Shown: positions 41,080 to 51,389 of the stretch, one piece after another | How the letters are laid out: every line of letters begins with the position of its first letter | Position numbering within the stretch: the stretch's first letter is position 1 | Source of the DNA: Apoda limacodes | Lineage: Eukaryota > Arthropoda > Insecta > Lepidoptera > Limacodidae | Direction: 5' to 3' | NCBI GenBank assembly: GCA_946406115.1 | Contig: OX291553.1 | Span: 1,865,001-1,929,000, forward strand | Length of the DNA stretch: 64,000 nucleotides | Notes under the pieces: model-generated | The model's input: only the letters and a program-made list of their open reading frames with translations | Told to the model about the DNA's origin: nothing | Database searches by the model: none | Program-made: the position numbers and the translations under genes

Positions 41080-42189
41080 GATCGGGTCTGGCACCGGGGT
41101 CTTCTATCGAAGTTGCCATCTTACGGAGTGCCCGAGGGTTTGTGCAAATGGGTGGCTAGCTTTTTGTCTGGCAGACGCATACGAACCGTAGTTGACGGTA
41201 GTTGCTCTGTGTTGTCTCCTACGCTGTTTTAACTGCATATCAATGACATGTTGGACGTCAACAACATACATTGCTATGCAGATGACAGTACTGGAGACGC
41301 TTTTTACACGGGTCGTGCAAACATCCCTCGTTGTTCCGTTGTGGAGGAAAACCGCGGAGAACTTGTGTCTCAAATCGAGACCACACTGTCCCAGGTCTCT
41401 GACTGGGGACGGGTAAACTTGGTCCGATTCAACCCTACAAAGACACAAGTGTGAGCGTTCACCGCTAAGAAAACTCCATTCACTGTAGTCCCACAATTCC
41501 AGAACACTCCCATCTCCATGTCCAAGAGCATTGGGATCCTTGGTGTCGACATCTCCAGCGATGTTCAGTTCCGAGATCATTTACAAGATAAGGTGAAGCT
41601 GGCGTCCAAAAAACTTGGTGTACTCAACAGAGCGAAGCAGTAAGTCACGTCGGGGCAAAGGTTGTTACTTTACAAGTCGCAAGTTCGGCCCCATATGGAG
41701 TACTGCTGCCATCTCTAGGCAGGTGCACCCGGATACCAGCTTGGCCCTTTTGATTAGGTTCAACGACGGGCTGTGAGAATTGTCGACGATTCCAAACTCA
41801 CTTCGTGTATCGAGCCCTTAAGTCTGAGAAGAGACTTTGCCTCACTGTGTGTGTTCTGCCGCTTTTACAATGGATTGTGTTCTGAGGAATTGTTCGAAAT
41901 GATGCCCAAGGCTACTTTCTACCATCGCACCGCTCGCCATCGGCAGGGAATTCATTCTCACACTTTAGAACCTAAATGGTCGCGTACAGTGCGGTTTCAG
42001 AGAAACTTCCTCCCTCGAACGCTTAAGTTGTGGAATGAGCTCCCTGCCAAGGTTTTCTGCAAGGACTATAGTATGGAGTTCTTCAAGAAAGAAGTTATTA
42101 GATTTCTGAAGGGTCGGCAACGCGCAAGTGATACCCCTGGTGTTGCGTCCATAGGCTACGGTGACCGCTTACCATCAGGCGGACCGTAA
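41080..42189 (+). pseudogene. Family A reverse transcriptase, C-terminal half
   Basis: Continues from 35909: 'RVWHRGLLSKLPSYGVPEGL' region, 'LSGRRIRTVVDGS' then a deletion of about 30 bp that removes 'MDINAGVPQG', 'HINDMLDVNNIHCYADDSTG' (catalytic Asp pair, about 41273-41287), 'KVKLASKKLGVLNRAKQ', and the C-terminal block 41773-42189. A stop at 41451 and frame changes near 41640 and 41750 interrupt it. Confidence 0.85.
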
Positions 42190-42228
42190 GCTTGCTTGCC
42201 ACCTTAGTGTAATAAAAAAAAAAAAAAC

Positions 42229-42579
42229 CCTTTAACACACAGCGTACCCACGTGCTTCGCATTTAATAGCCAGCTACTTTATAGTAATAATCGAATAATT
42301 AAATCGAAAGTGTAAACCGATTCTACTAATCCGTTGATCTAGATCCTCCCCTTTTCCGTGGCGCAATTATACAGATTCGATTAGCTTGCATAATAGAGTC
42401 ACGTCGTAAGCGGCGCTGATCTACTCTACTATCCCTTTCGCACCCTACAGTGTTTATGTCAGGTAACTAAGAATGATCGATTGATACTCTTCATATAGTT
42501 TAACCTCCGGTATTGAAGAATGAAAAATTAGAATTCGTTGATGAAAAAGGTCTTTTTAGGTATAACTATTGACTAAAAA
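42229..42579. other. Intergenic, no gene
   Basis: Between the family A poly(A) and a family B fragment. No feature seen. Confidence 0.45.
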
Positions 42580-43044
42580 TTGCAGTGGTGTCCACAAATT
42601 ACAGTTCCAGCAGGTAAACTTAGTTCTGCTGCTTTTGCAGTAAGAAAAATCAGGAAATTGACTGACATAATCACAACAAGACTGGTTTACTTTGCTTATT
42701 TCCACAGTGTTATGTCATATAGTATTACGCTTTGGGGTTCTGCTGCTGATATTGAAACCATATTTATATTACAAAAAAGGGCAGTACAAAGCATATATGA
42801 GCTAGGTAGCCGAGATTCTCTTAGGGATGTTTTTAAAGAAATAAATATTCTAACCGTACCGTGTCAATATATCTATGAAAATATTATGTTTGTCCGTAAA
42901 AATATATCCCAATTTACGAGAAACAGTGATAAGCACAACTTAAATACGACAAATAAAAATAAACTTGCTATGCCAAAGTTTAGGCTTACTAAAGCCAACA
43001 AATCATTTATGGGAAGCGGTGTAAAATTTTATAATAAACTGTAG
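42580..43044 (+). pseudogene. Family B reverse transcriptase C-terminal domain
   Basis: 154 open codons: 'GKLSSAAFAVRKIRKLTDI', 'YFAYFHSVMSYSITLWGSAA', 'IFILQKRAVQSIYELGSRDS', 'YIYENIMFVRKNI', 'FRLTKANKSFMGSGVKFYNK'. This is the thumb and C-terminal part of a CR1/jockey-type RT, homologous to 36785-36213 (minus). The catalytic palm is not present. It stops at 43042, with the remaining C-terminal codons after the stop ('LCKKAYYNLDEYLND'-like, 43095-43140). Confidence 0.82.
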
Positions 43045-44090
43045 AAATTCTTAACTTAGGTGACAAACAGTTTTAATTTTATATTCAACATCTGCTATGT
43101 AAGAAAGCATATTATAATTTAGATGAATATCTAAATGACAAAATTGTATGGCCTAGTATCACACAAAATTAATGTTAGGTTTTCTATTCAAACTTAAATA
43201 ATTTACTTTCGATAAGTTAAAGGGGCACTCTAAAGACCAACCTAAGTAGCGTTGTTATCTCTCTGTTGTTAACTTTGTTGTGGTTGGTGGCGAGCTACCA
43301 GGGGATGCACAATGTGCAATATCCCTTTGGTTGCCTGGTTTTGGTGGGGTTTTGGATTCGTGGGGGTGTGGCGCACGACTATGTTCGTGTATGTGTGTAT
43401 ATACATATTTGGATAGAAATTGTGTACTTGATGGCTTGGTTCCTGCATGACTGATTGGTAACAGGTGTACATTCGGGAGTTTCTTGTCACTTCTTCTCCC
43501 CTTAGGCTTTTTTCCGAAGTGATGGTAGATTAAATGAGGAGCATTTGTTGCCGGGCTGTTGTGTAGGGGCTGGGCCACTTTCGGGTGTGCGACGTCTGTT
43601 TGAATATGTCTGTGCATATTTGTATATGTGCGTGTTTGTGTGTAGCACCCGCTCGTGTTCGGACCCTGCCGCTATCGGGCGGCCGAACGAGGATTGAATC
43701 AGACAGAACCTATAAGTTAATTTACATATATTTTTATATGTATTTGTATGTTTATATATATATGTATTTATTATTATATATATATGTGTATGTATGTGTA
43801 TTTAATATTATTGTTAATATGTATATGAATACCTATTTATTTATTTATTTATATGTTTGTAAAATGTAAATATGTCTATATGTGTATATTTAGTATAATC
43901 GAAGTTTTATTGGAGTTGCTTCAGTGTGTCATGCTCTCTCAAAGTGTATCACCGCATGTGCGTCGGGTCGTTACGTTCTCTAAAACATGGTTGAGCGAAG
44001 CGATGGCTGATTCATGTGTCATACTTGTGAACAGGTGCCGCCTGTGGTGGCTGTTCTGCTCTTGCAAAATTCTATGGATTCTTATTATTC
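43045..44090 (+). other. Family B2 3' untranslated region
   Basis: About 1 kb shared with 61785-62865 but absent from the family B copy at 35910-41079. Contains 'gtgtatatacatatttgga', 'agcacccgctcgtgttcgga' and (AT)-rich microsatellite stretches at 43725-43880. Short open frames here are unsupported. Confidence 0.6.
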
Positions 44091-44194
44091 GGTCATCGGT
44101 GTAGGATTTCAAGGGCAACTCCTCGATTATGGGAAAAATAAATAAAAAAATGGATAATATTTGACGCTTTGTCAACTTGTAGCTTTCAAGTTAT

Positions 44195-44570
44195 GTCCTT
44201 TTCCGGGACTCAAACTATCTGCATGCCGAATTTCATCTTGATCGGTACATTGATTTCAGCATGAAGAGGTAACAGACAGATTTATTTTCGCATTTATAAT
44301 ATTTATTATTATATTATATTCATGGATAGTATAGATAGTTTTAAGTTTGTACATGATTGTGCAAAAATATAATTATCATGGCGCTAATGCCACTAGTACT
44401 ATTAAATATCGGAATACGTTAAATATATGAATTATTGCACTCGATTGATATTTGGCGCTTCGCATGTTGCGCCCCCTTTGCTTTTTTAGGGTTCCGTACC
44501 CATTGGGTAATTAGCGGAACCCTATTACAAAGGCTTCGCTGTCCGTCCGTCTGACTGTATATCATGAACC
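44195..44570 (+). repeat. Two dispersed-repeat scraps
   Basis: 44195-44285: 'gggactcaaactatctgcat', 'tttcatcttgatcggtac', 'gaagaggtaacagacag', same family as 13840 and 14865. 44488-44560: 'agggttccgt' and its complement 'cggaaccct' around a short loop, then 'gtccgtccgtctgactgta', like 27215-27290. Between them lies A/T-rich unique DNA. Confidence 0.6.
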
Positions 44571-45075
44571 GTGATACTTAGCCATTGAAATTTTCACAGA
44601 AGATGTTTTTCTGTTGTCGCTATAACAAAAAATACGAGTGTGGCCGCCGTGATCTACGCGCACCCACAATATCGACAGGTCCCTGTCTTCAAGGCTATGA
44701 AGGCGGCGAAAGCAGATATCCTCCCGGACGAACATACACACACCGGCACGACTCATAAAATTGTGTTCGAGTTTGTAGCCGGGATAGTGAAGGTATGATG
44801 TGTCGGCCGGGCAGGATATCTGCGTCTCCGTTAGAAAAAGAATGGTGGGCTGCGTAGTCTCGACACGGTGGTGGACTGCGTTAAGATTTGCGTGAATACC
44901 CCGACGTGAAGTATTGCCTCGCTCTGTTGAGTACACCTAGTTTTTTGGAAGCCAGCTTCACCTTGTCATGCAAATGATCTCGGAACTGAACATCGCTGGA
45001 GACGTCAACAGTAAGGATCCCAATGCTCTTGCAGAGGGAGAGGGGAAAGTCCTGGAATTGTGGGACTACAATGAA
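44562..45075 (-). mobile_element. Rearranged family A LINE fragments
   Basis: On the minus strand 45075-44905 is RT thumb ('PLSLCKSIGILTVDVSSDVQ', 'KLASKKLGVLNRARQYFTSG'). It is followed immediately by 44903-44562, the endonuclease start ('RGIHANLNAVHHRV', 'ILFLTETQISCPADTSYL', 'GVCMFVREDICFRRL', 'DRDLSILWVRVDHGGHTRI'). In an intact element the endonuclease comes first. The join falls on a GGGG shared by both partners, suggesting a microhomology-mediated rearrangement. Confidence 0.8.
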
Positions 45076-45079
45076 TGAA

Positions 45080-45610
45080 TATGCTTCTTAAAAAAAATAA
45101 TAATAATTGACAGTTTTACTTTGTATTTAGTAGCTTACTCACTTAATTTTATAACCTAATAAGTGTTTTGGTATATTTGTTTAGCTAGATATCAAAGTAT
45201 TGTATTATTACTTTAAATAGAACTTCTTGCAAGCTCTTTTTGGCAGAAATTAACATTGTGTGTAACAAATTATCAAAACATAGGTGAGTGATTGTACCCC
45301 AGGACCTGTGTTGCTATGGTTACGCGCTGCCCTTCGTGTCACACCGCATTGCCCACCACAATGGACCCGAAAATGTGTTACTGCGCATGATTCAACATAC
45401 GTGACACGACTTATATCTATGGGGACTTTTAGTATATTTAACCGGAAGTTGTAATGAACATGCACTATTTGATAGAAACTTGAGTATCCACTTTTAGACA
45501 TTTTTCGATTGCATGCAATGCAATTGCGTTGTCGTCACCCATAAAATTGTTCGCCAATTGGAAATAAGTTTCGTTTTTTTCTAATGTCCTTTAATCAAAT
45601 TAATATTAAT
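45080..45610. other. Intergenic, no gene
   Basis: A/T-rich; no motif recognised. Confidence 0.45.
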
Positions 45611-45614
45611 AAAA

Positions 45615-45725
45615 TATACCTACCGGCGAAAAGTTTAAGCCCACCTTACTAACTTAAACGAGAGCTAGAGGCCCGAGAAGCAACCCCGAACCATAACGGA
45701 ACCACCACCATGCTTAACTGTTTGC
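45615..45725 (-). mobile_element. Tc1-like element relic (second Tc1 family)
   Basis: Minus strand 'ttaagcatggtggtggttcc' and downstream translate as 'VKHGGGSVMVWGCFS', the block preceding the second catalytic Asp of Tc1-like transposases. It is joined directly to a putative terminus 'cttaaacttttcgccggtag' next to 'tata' at about 45615-45620. This terminus differs from the 30655 and 33531 elements. The opposite end was not found. Confidence 0.6.
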
Positions 45726-46320
45726 AAATAATGAGTAATAAATAGGATATTACAATGACTCCACCAACAGGCTCTTGTTCGGCACTTTTTGTTTTGCTGT
45801 AACAATATACATTTATGAAGTGGTAACTGACAGGTAATTAAAAAAAACTTTTTAAATGGTACTTGGCAACAATAGAATGTGAAGGTGTCCAGATTTGTTC
45901 TTTATAATATATATTTTTTATATATTTTATACATGATAAACTATTTGACAAGTGGTCTTAAACTTTGTATAGAATTTAAAATTAAATAATAAGTCAACCG
46001 TAACAATAAAAAAAACGGCACCCTGCTAAAAAGGACATAGGTCACTGCAAGCCAGTCCTTAAGGTCTATACTCAGAATTCTGGCTGATAGTACATAAAAA
46101 AATTAATACTCTACTAACCAATGTTTTTTCATTTTCTAATTTGATTGGACTATTAACAATATAACGGAGCCACGGTTAGTAGACAGAGTGGGCATAACAA
46201 CATTAGTGTATTAGTATAACGAATAAAGTAAACCAGAAAAACTTAGGGTCACGGGTCTATTATTCACAAACACATTTCAATCCATGTCAATTGTATTAAA
46301 CTAGCTTATTCCCGCTACTT
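45726..46320. other. Intergenic, no gene
   Basis: A/T-rich, no coding region or recognised repeat. Confidence 0.45.
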
Positions 46321-46915
46321 CGTCTGCGTAAACTTAAAAAAAAAAACAGCTTTTAACTGTTTTCATACAATAACATCGGAATTCTCATACAAATTTTCAT
46401 CCTCTATTTTGCCGTCTAGAGAATAATTATTCAAAAACGGTGAATCACGTGAATCTTAATTTTTAACGTTTAAGCCAAGTTTTAGCCATTTCCATGCAAA
46501 CTGCCATCACATATTTTACCCCCTTAGGGGATTAAGTTCTAAAAATCCCTTCTTAGTGCATACTTACGTCATTTAAGGAACGTTTGTGCAAAATGTCATG
46601 CTTCTAGACACAGCGGTTTCAGCTGTTCATTGATCGATTAGTCAGTCAGCCTGTCAATTTCTTCTTTTATATAAATATAGCTGAACCGGCGAACGTTGCT
46701 TCTTTTTTTAAAACAACCTAATAGGGTTGTACTAATTCAGAAACCTTCCCCAACGTGTGCACAAAACTTACCAAAATTTCATTACCATCGGTTTACCCCT
46801 ATTGCGCGAGTCCGACTCGCACTTGACCCTTTTTTTTCTTAAGAACCTTCCCCGGCGTGTGCAAAACAACTTACCAAAATTTTATTACCATCGGTTTACC
46901 CCTATTGTCGCTAAC
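46320..46915 (-). repeat. Dispersed repeat ('aagtgcgagtcggactcg' family), reverse, partly duplicated
   Basis: Same family as 3675-4360 and 56390-58640. Includes 'cacagcggtttcagctgttc' and 'ccccttaggggattaag'. The terminal part is present twice (46743-46838 and 46845-46915), each with 'ttaccaaaatttcattacc'/'atcggtttacccctattg'. Confidence 0.6.
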
Positions 46916-46979
46916 TTGGCTCAAAAACACTGTAGCCACCCTATAGTCAGATATAGCGAAGCGAGTCCGCGCATCGCTA

Positions 46980-47312
46980 TGGCTTCCGAAATCTATTGGT
47001 GTCGACCTAACGAGGACCCATCGCCTGCTGACCGCGCAGAACCCATGGTACAATGTAAAATCATGGCAATTGTACGGCGCAATCATGCAGGAGAAGGGTA
47101 TCTTCCTGACCCTGGGCATTCCAGAATCCGAGGTGGCGAAGATTTTGGAAAGGGATAGACGAGTCGCCTTCATCTCCGGCAGTGTGTACATCAGATTCAG
47201 CACTGTTGGAGGTGTAGGTGATCCGGCGGACACAGAATCCCCAGACGAACCCAACACAAACGGAGCTAAGGCTACTGGCACACTACCACCTAGCAACCCA
47301 ACTACCTCAGCC
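46980..47312 (+). pseudogene. Upstream reading-frame remnant of the I-like LINE
   Basis: Two overlapping open pieces (to 47158 and from 47070 to 47315). The second has 'MQEKGIFLTLGIPESEVAKI', 'ERDRRVAFISGSVYI' and a Pro/Thr-rich tail. No zinc knuckle is visible. By position it could be the end of ORF1. Function not recognised. Confidence 0.35.
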
Positions 47313-47468
47313 TAAGCTTCCACAGAACACGCACCTATGGACACACACGCAGCTCCCATACCAAACATAGGCGCCTACGACCACACGTAATCTGATGGGG
47401 AGTCGTTGGACAGTAAAATTCTCGTGTCCCTATCAGCGTGATCCAAACTAACCTCCAGCACAAGCAAA

Positions 47469-48584
47469 TTGCAACGGCTACCCTGCGCAGACTGCTGGAG
47501 GTTGACAAGAAGACGTGGAATCCAGGAGCCGTGGATTAGAGGAAATAACATATGCGGTCTTAACAACATCGGGGGTAAGTTACTACACAAAATCTCGGCT
47601 AATCAACCGAGAACATGCATATACATACCCAGATCAATACCAGCCTTGCTACTAACCAATTTCTGTTCCAGAGACCTTACAGCTGTAAGGCTTGATACAG
47701 GAACGGACAAACAAACGCTAGTGCTAGCCTGTGTCTACATGCCCGGGGATGAGGTGATACCGTCTAAGGAGCTGACTGAACTAGTGCAAAACTGCGAAGA
47801 CCATGGCTGGGACATTATAATATCAGCTGACTCAAATGCCCACCACCCTCTATGGGGGAGCCCAACACCGAACCAACGAGGCAAGTCTCTAACAGAGTAT
47901 ATATTCTCAACTAACCTTTCTATAATTAATAATGGCTCGGAGCCCACTTTTGTTAATTCCAGATATCAGACCATAGTAGATGTAACTCTTGCATCCGATG
48001 GGGCAACGGATCTTGTGTCAAACTGGCACGTCTCCGCTGAACCATCCTTTGCAGACCACAGGAGAATCTGCTATACCATACAAGTGCATAAGAAGGACGA
48101 GCAACCAAAACGTAACCCACGTAAGACGGACATTGCAAGGTACACGACCCTTCTTCAATATGAGGTAGATATAATCACCCTTAAAGACATGACCAACAGC
48201 ACTGACAACATAGAACATAATATAAACACACTAACCACGTGTATACAACACAGCTACCACCAAGCCTGCACCCCTACAACACCAATCATAGGGGGAAAGT
48301 CTCACTGGTGGGGGCCAGAACTAGAGAGACTCAAACTCAATCTGAAAAGACTCTTTAATCGAGCCAAAAACACAAGAACTGAAATAGACTGGGAACGATA
48401 TAAACAAGCCCAGTATCATTACAAGAAACGCATAAGATATCGCAAAGGTGAATCCTGGCGGCGGTTCTGCGACAACATCAATTCAACCAATGAAGCAGCT
48501 AGGGTGAAAAAAATATTATCACAAGATAATAACAGAACTCTGGGCTCAATAAAAAAAACAGGATGGTACATATGCGACCTCTGA
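47469..48584 (+). pseudogene. I-like LINE endonuclease and linker
   Basis: 371 open codons. The APE-like endonuclease shows 'IQEPWIRGNNICGL' (catalytic Glu), 'VLACVYMPGDE', 'DIIISADSNAHHPLWGS' (Asp/Asn pair, about 47815-47860), 'TIVDVTLASDG' and 'SFADHRRICYTI' (the usual Ser-Asp-His reads Ala-Asp-His). From about 48090 it leads into the linker before RT ('HWWGPELERLKLNLKRLFNR', 'YKKRIRYRKGESWRRFCD'). The frame closes at 48584 through a shift near 48560. The ORF start is uncertain; sequence before 47500 is broken. Confidence 0.82.
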
Positions 48585-48600
48585 TAGCGAGATAAGCGAG

Positions 48601-49556
48601 GTGCTTATCGAAACACACTTTCCAGGATGTGTAGTCACTGACAACCCAAACTGGGAAAATGTGGAACACAGAGAACCAACCCCTACAGATTGGAATATAG
48701 CCAAATCCATAGTCACTGCAGACCGAGTTGTGTGGGCAATCGAAAACTTCCAACCCTTCAAATCTGCTGGCCTGGACAACATATTTCCAGCACTCTTGAA
48801 ATGGGGACAAACAACACTTGTGCCACATCTAGTTGATATATTTAGAGCTTCCATAGCTCACAACTATATACCTCGCCCGTGGTGAGAAGTCAAGGTCATA
48901 TTTTTACCAAAACCGGGTAAATCTGACTACACACAAGCAAAATCTTACAGGCCAATTAGTCTGACGTCCTTCATGCTGAAGACTCTAGAGAGGCTAACAG
49001 ATAGATACCTAAGGGAGGGTGCACTAACGCGCATGCCAATGCACCGCCAACAACATGCTTATAGAAAGGGTAGATCGACAGAATCAGCCCTACACGCTAT
49101 CGTAGGAACTAAAGAAACAGCCCTCTCTGATATGCTAATGACACTAGGCGCTTTCATTGACATCGAAGGAGCGTTCGACAAAACGAAATTCAATAGCATC
49201 AGCCGTTCTCTTAGTAGATTTGGAGTCGAACAAACCATCAGTGGGTGGATTGATCAACTTCTGAAACTAAGAGCAGTACAATTTACAGTTAACACCACCA
49301 CGAGAGGCATTGTAGCGAAAGGCTGCCCACAAGGAGGAGTACTCTCTCCTTTACTGTGGAACATTGTGGTGGACTATCTGCTGAAACGTCTTAACGATAG
49401 ATGCTACTACACAGTAGGTTAAGCGGACGACATTACTATTCTGATCAAAGGCAACTCAGAAAATATTATCTGCACTCGCATGCAACTAGCCCTCAGAATC
49501 ATGGAAGAGTGGTGTCACCACCATGAACTGACGGTAAACCCCAACAAAACATAATT
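48601..49556 (+). pseudogene. I-like LINE reverse transcriptase
   Basis: 'ENFQPFKSAGLDNIFPALLK', a stop at 48883, 'VIFLPKPGKSDYTQAKSYRP', 'SFMLKTLERLTDRYLR', 'HAYRKGRSTESALHAIV', 'GAFIDIEGAFDKTKFN' (first catalytic Asp), 'KGCPQGGVLSPLLWNIVVD', then 'YYTVG*ADDITILIKG'. The stop taa at 49420-49422 replaces the aromatic residue immediately before the catalytic Ala-Asp-Asp. Another stop (taa, about 49551) follows 'VNPNKT'. Otherwise the palm is well preserved. Confidence 0.88.
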
Positions 49557-49596
49557 AGTCCTTTTCAAATATAAAAGGAAAATTCAAATAACTACC

Positions 49597-50796
49597 ATGC
49601 CAAAACTATTTGACATTGAGCTTACCCTTTCAAGTGAAGTCAAATACCTTGGGGTAATTCTAGACAACAAACTAAATTGGAGTAAGCATTTAAGCACAAA
49701 AATAACCAGGGCATGTACAACCTTCTGGCAATGCAGAAGACTAATAGGCAAAAAATGGGGCCTTAAGCCATCCATAACCCTCTGGCTTTATACAGCCATA
49801 ATACGACCCATGATAACATATGGTGCAGTAGTTTGGTGGCCCCGAACTCAGTTAAGCAAAGTAAAAAACAAACTACAAAGCCTGCAGCGTATTGCCTGCC
49901 TAGCAACCACAGGCAGTATGAAAACGACTCCCACCACAGCATTAGAAGTCATTCTCAACCTCAGACCCCTTCATCTTGTTATACAACAAGAAGCTGCCGC
50001 TGCAGCCATACGACTTGAGAAAGTAGGGCTCTGGAAACGGGACGGCAGAATCACTCATGCACGGCTCAAGGAGGCGATGGGAAATGAGCTTCCGATGATA
50101 GAGGCGACATGTGACATCATCCCAAAAACCTTTGTCTTTGACAAAAAATACCGTATCCAGCTTCATGAGGAAGAAAAGGATAGCTCCGGCATCAATGAAG
50201 TCAGGATCTACACCGATGGCTCCAAAACGGAATCAGGAACGGGCGCAGGCGTAGTCTCCCATGACCTGAACATCAACATATCAACGAGCTTGGGTGCACT
50301 CAACACCATCTTCCAAGCAGAATGTGTTGCAATATACATAAGCAATGCATCGATACGCATCGTCTTCGACAGTACCGCTGTGCTACAAGCTCTCAACAAC
50401 AACCGCATCAACAGTGGACTAATCCTGAAGTGTCACTGTGAACTGCAAAAAATTGCATTGAAGAACCGGGTTACTCTTCAATGGATACGTGGTCATAGTG
50501 GGTCTCTAGGCAATGATGCGGCACATGAGTTGGCAAAGAGAGGATCGGGCACTAAAATAATGGGACCTGAACCAATTGTACCGATACCATTCATCCAACT
50601 CAAAACATGGTTACGTGACAGAACCTTACAACAACACAACAAACAGTGGGCAGAACAGACAGACTGCAAACAAACCAAGAATGTTCTTACATCCTTGGAC
50701 GCAAATCTGTCGCACAAACTGTTAAAACCTTGCAGGAAAAACCTACGCTACATAGTTGGCATAATAACAGCACTTTTTCAATATCAGCGTTACTGA
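49597..50796 (+). pseudogene. I-like LINE RT C-terminus and RNase H domain
   Basis: 399 open codons. Thumb: 'EVKYLGVILDNKLNWSKHLS', 'LYTAIIRPMITYGAVVWWPR'. RNase H (about 50200-50560): 'VRIYTDGSKTESGTGAGVV' (first Asp), 'TIFQAECVAIYI' (Glu), 'IRIVFDSTAVLQAL' (Asp), 'LQWIRGHSGSLGNDAAHELA' (His and last Asp). All four usual catalytic positions are present. The frame ends at 50796; in the +1 frame a knuckle 'CRGCMEAEETPSHVVLHC' follows (about 50806-50862), so a single shift separates it. Confidence 0.9.
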
Positions 50797-50879
50797 CAGT
50801 CCTCTATGCAGGGGCTGTATGGAAGCCGAGGAGACACCGTCTCACGTGGTTCTTCATTGCAAAAAGAAAATACTTTTTT

Positions 50880-51295
50880 CTAAAGAATCCCTTCTATTTA
50901 CATTCCATGTTGTTGATGACATAAACCTATCCTATGACGGAATTATAGGACACAACCTACTTACCCACTACCAATGTAACATAGACTACAATAGAAATAT
51001 ACTTAACATTGACAAAAACAAATTAAATCTCCTGTTTTCCAAACCTACTTACAATATTCCTCCTCGTACAGAACTCATGATTGAATGTTTCATCAAAAAT
51101 CCTAAACTAAAAGAAGGTGTTATAATCGACCAACATATCTCCGATTCATTACTTATTGCAAACTGTATAGTGAAAGTCAAAGACAACAACAGAGTAAACA
51201 TAACTGTTGCCAATGTATCCGAAAACCCAATACCAGTCTTCAGATCTTCAACTCACACTTCACCCTCTCGATCACGAATCCCAATGCTTCACTAA
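50880..51295 (+). pseudogene. Gypsy-type protease end and RT-proximal linker
   Basis: Translation 'INLSYDGIIGHNLLTHYQ' (about 50927-50980) is the Gly-rich C-terminal strand of a retropepsin-like protease. The active-site Asp-Ser/Thr-Gly is missing, lost at the junction. The following 100 or so codons ('NIPPRTELMIECFIKNPKLK') form the linker typical between protease and RT in this group. Stop at 51294. Confidence 0.7.
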
Positions 51296-51389
51296 ATCCA
51301 GTCAAAAAAGCATTGACAGAACACAACAAGTTCTAATTCTCCTTCGTCTTTTGCACCTGAATAGCGAAGAACTTGAAGCACTCTATGAT

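Larger units (their letters stand above)
35165..42228 (+). mobile_element. Family A LINE (outer member of a three-level nest)
   Basis: Two halves of one insertion: 35165-35909 and 41080-42228. The first half starts in the endonuclease-RT linker ('gctgcctcgaggttcag') and breaks inside 'gcgttcgatc'. The second half resumes 'gatcgggtctggcacc'. In the uninterrupted copy at 12150-12175 these join as 'gcgttcgatcgggtctggc', so GATC was duplicated by the inner insertion. The copy ends with 'ccttagtgtaat' and a poly(A) at about 42216-42228. Confidence 0.92.
42580..44090 (+). mobile_element. Family B LINE, 3' fragment (variant B2)
   Basis: Starts in the RT thumb ('ggtgtccacaaattacagtt') and contains the RT C-terminus and a long non-coding 3' region. 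It is closely similar to 61600-62865: 'ggttggtggc.agctaccagg', 'gctatcgggcggccgaacga', 'aaaacatggttgagcgaagc'. The resemblance ends near 44090; the hexamer-like 3' tail is absent. Confidence 0.8.
46980..50867 (+). mobile_element. LINE with endonuclease, RT and RNase H (I-like group)
   Basis: Remnants of an ORF1 or leader (46980-47310), then endonuclease, RT, RNase H and a C-terminal zinc knuckle. RNase H downstream of RT places it with the I/LOA-like LINEs rather than jockey or CR1. It ends within the knuckle region at about 50867, where a gypsy-type element begins without an LTR. Confidence 0.8.

Noticed and set aside
43255..44175. Several 60-120-codon frames in the family B2 3' region, also seen at 61991-62991
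   Set aside because: They lie in a repeat 3' UTR, differ between the two copies, and contain microsatellite-derived Tyr/Ile runs.
47375..48828. Minus-strand frames opposite the I-like LINE
   Set aside because: Shadows of the endonuclease/RT coding strand.
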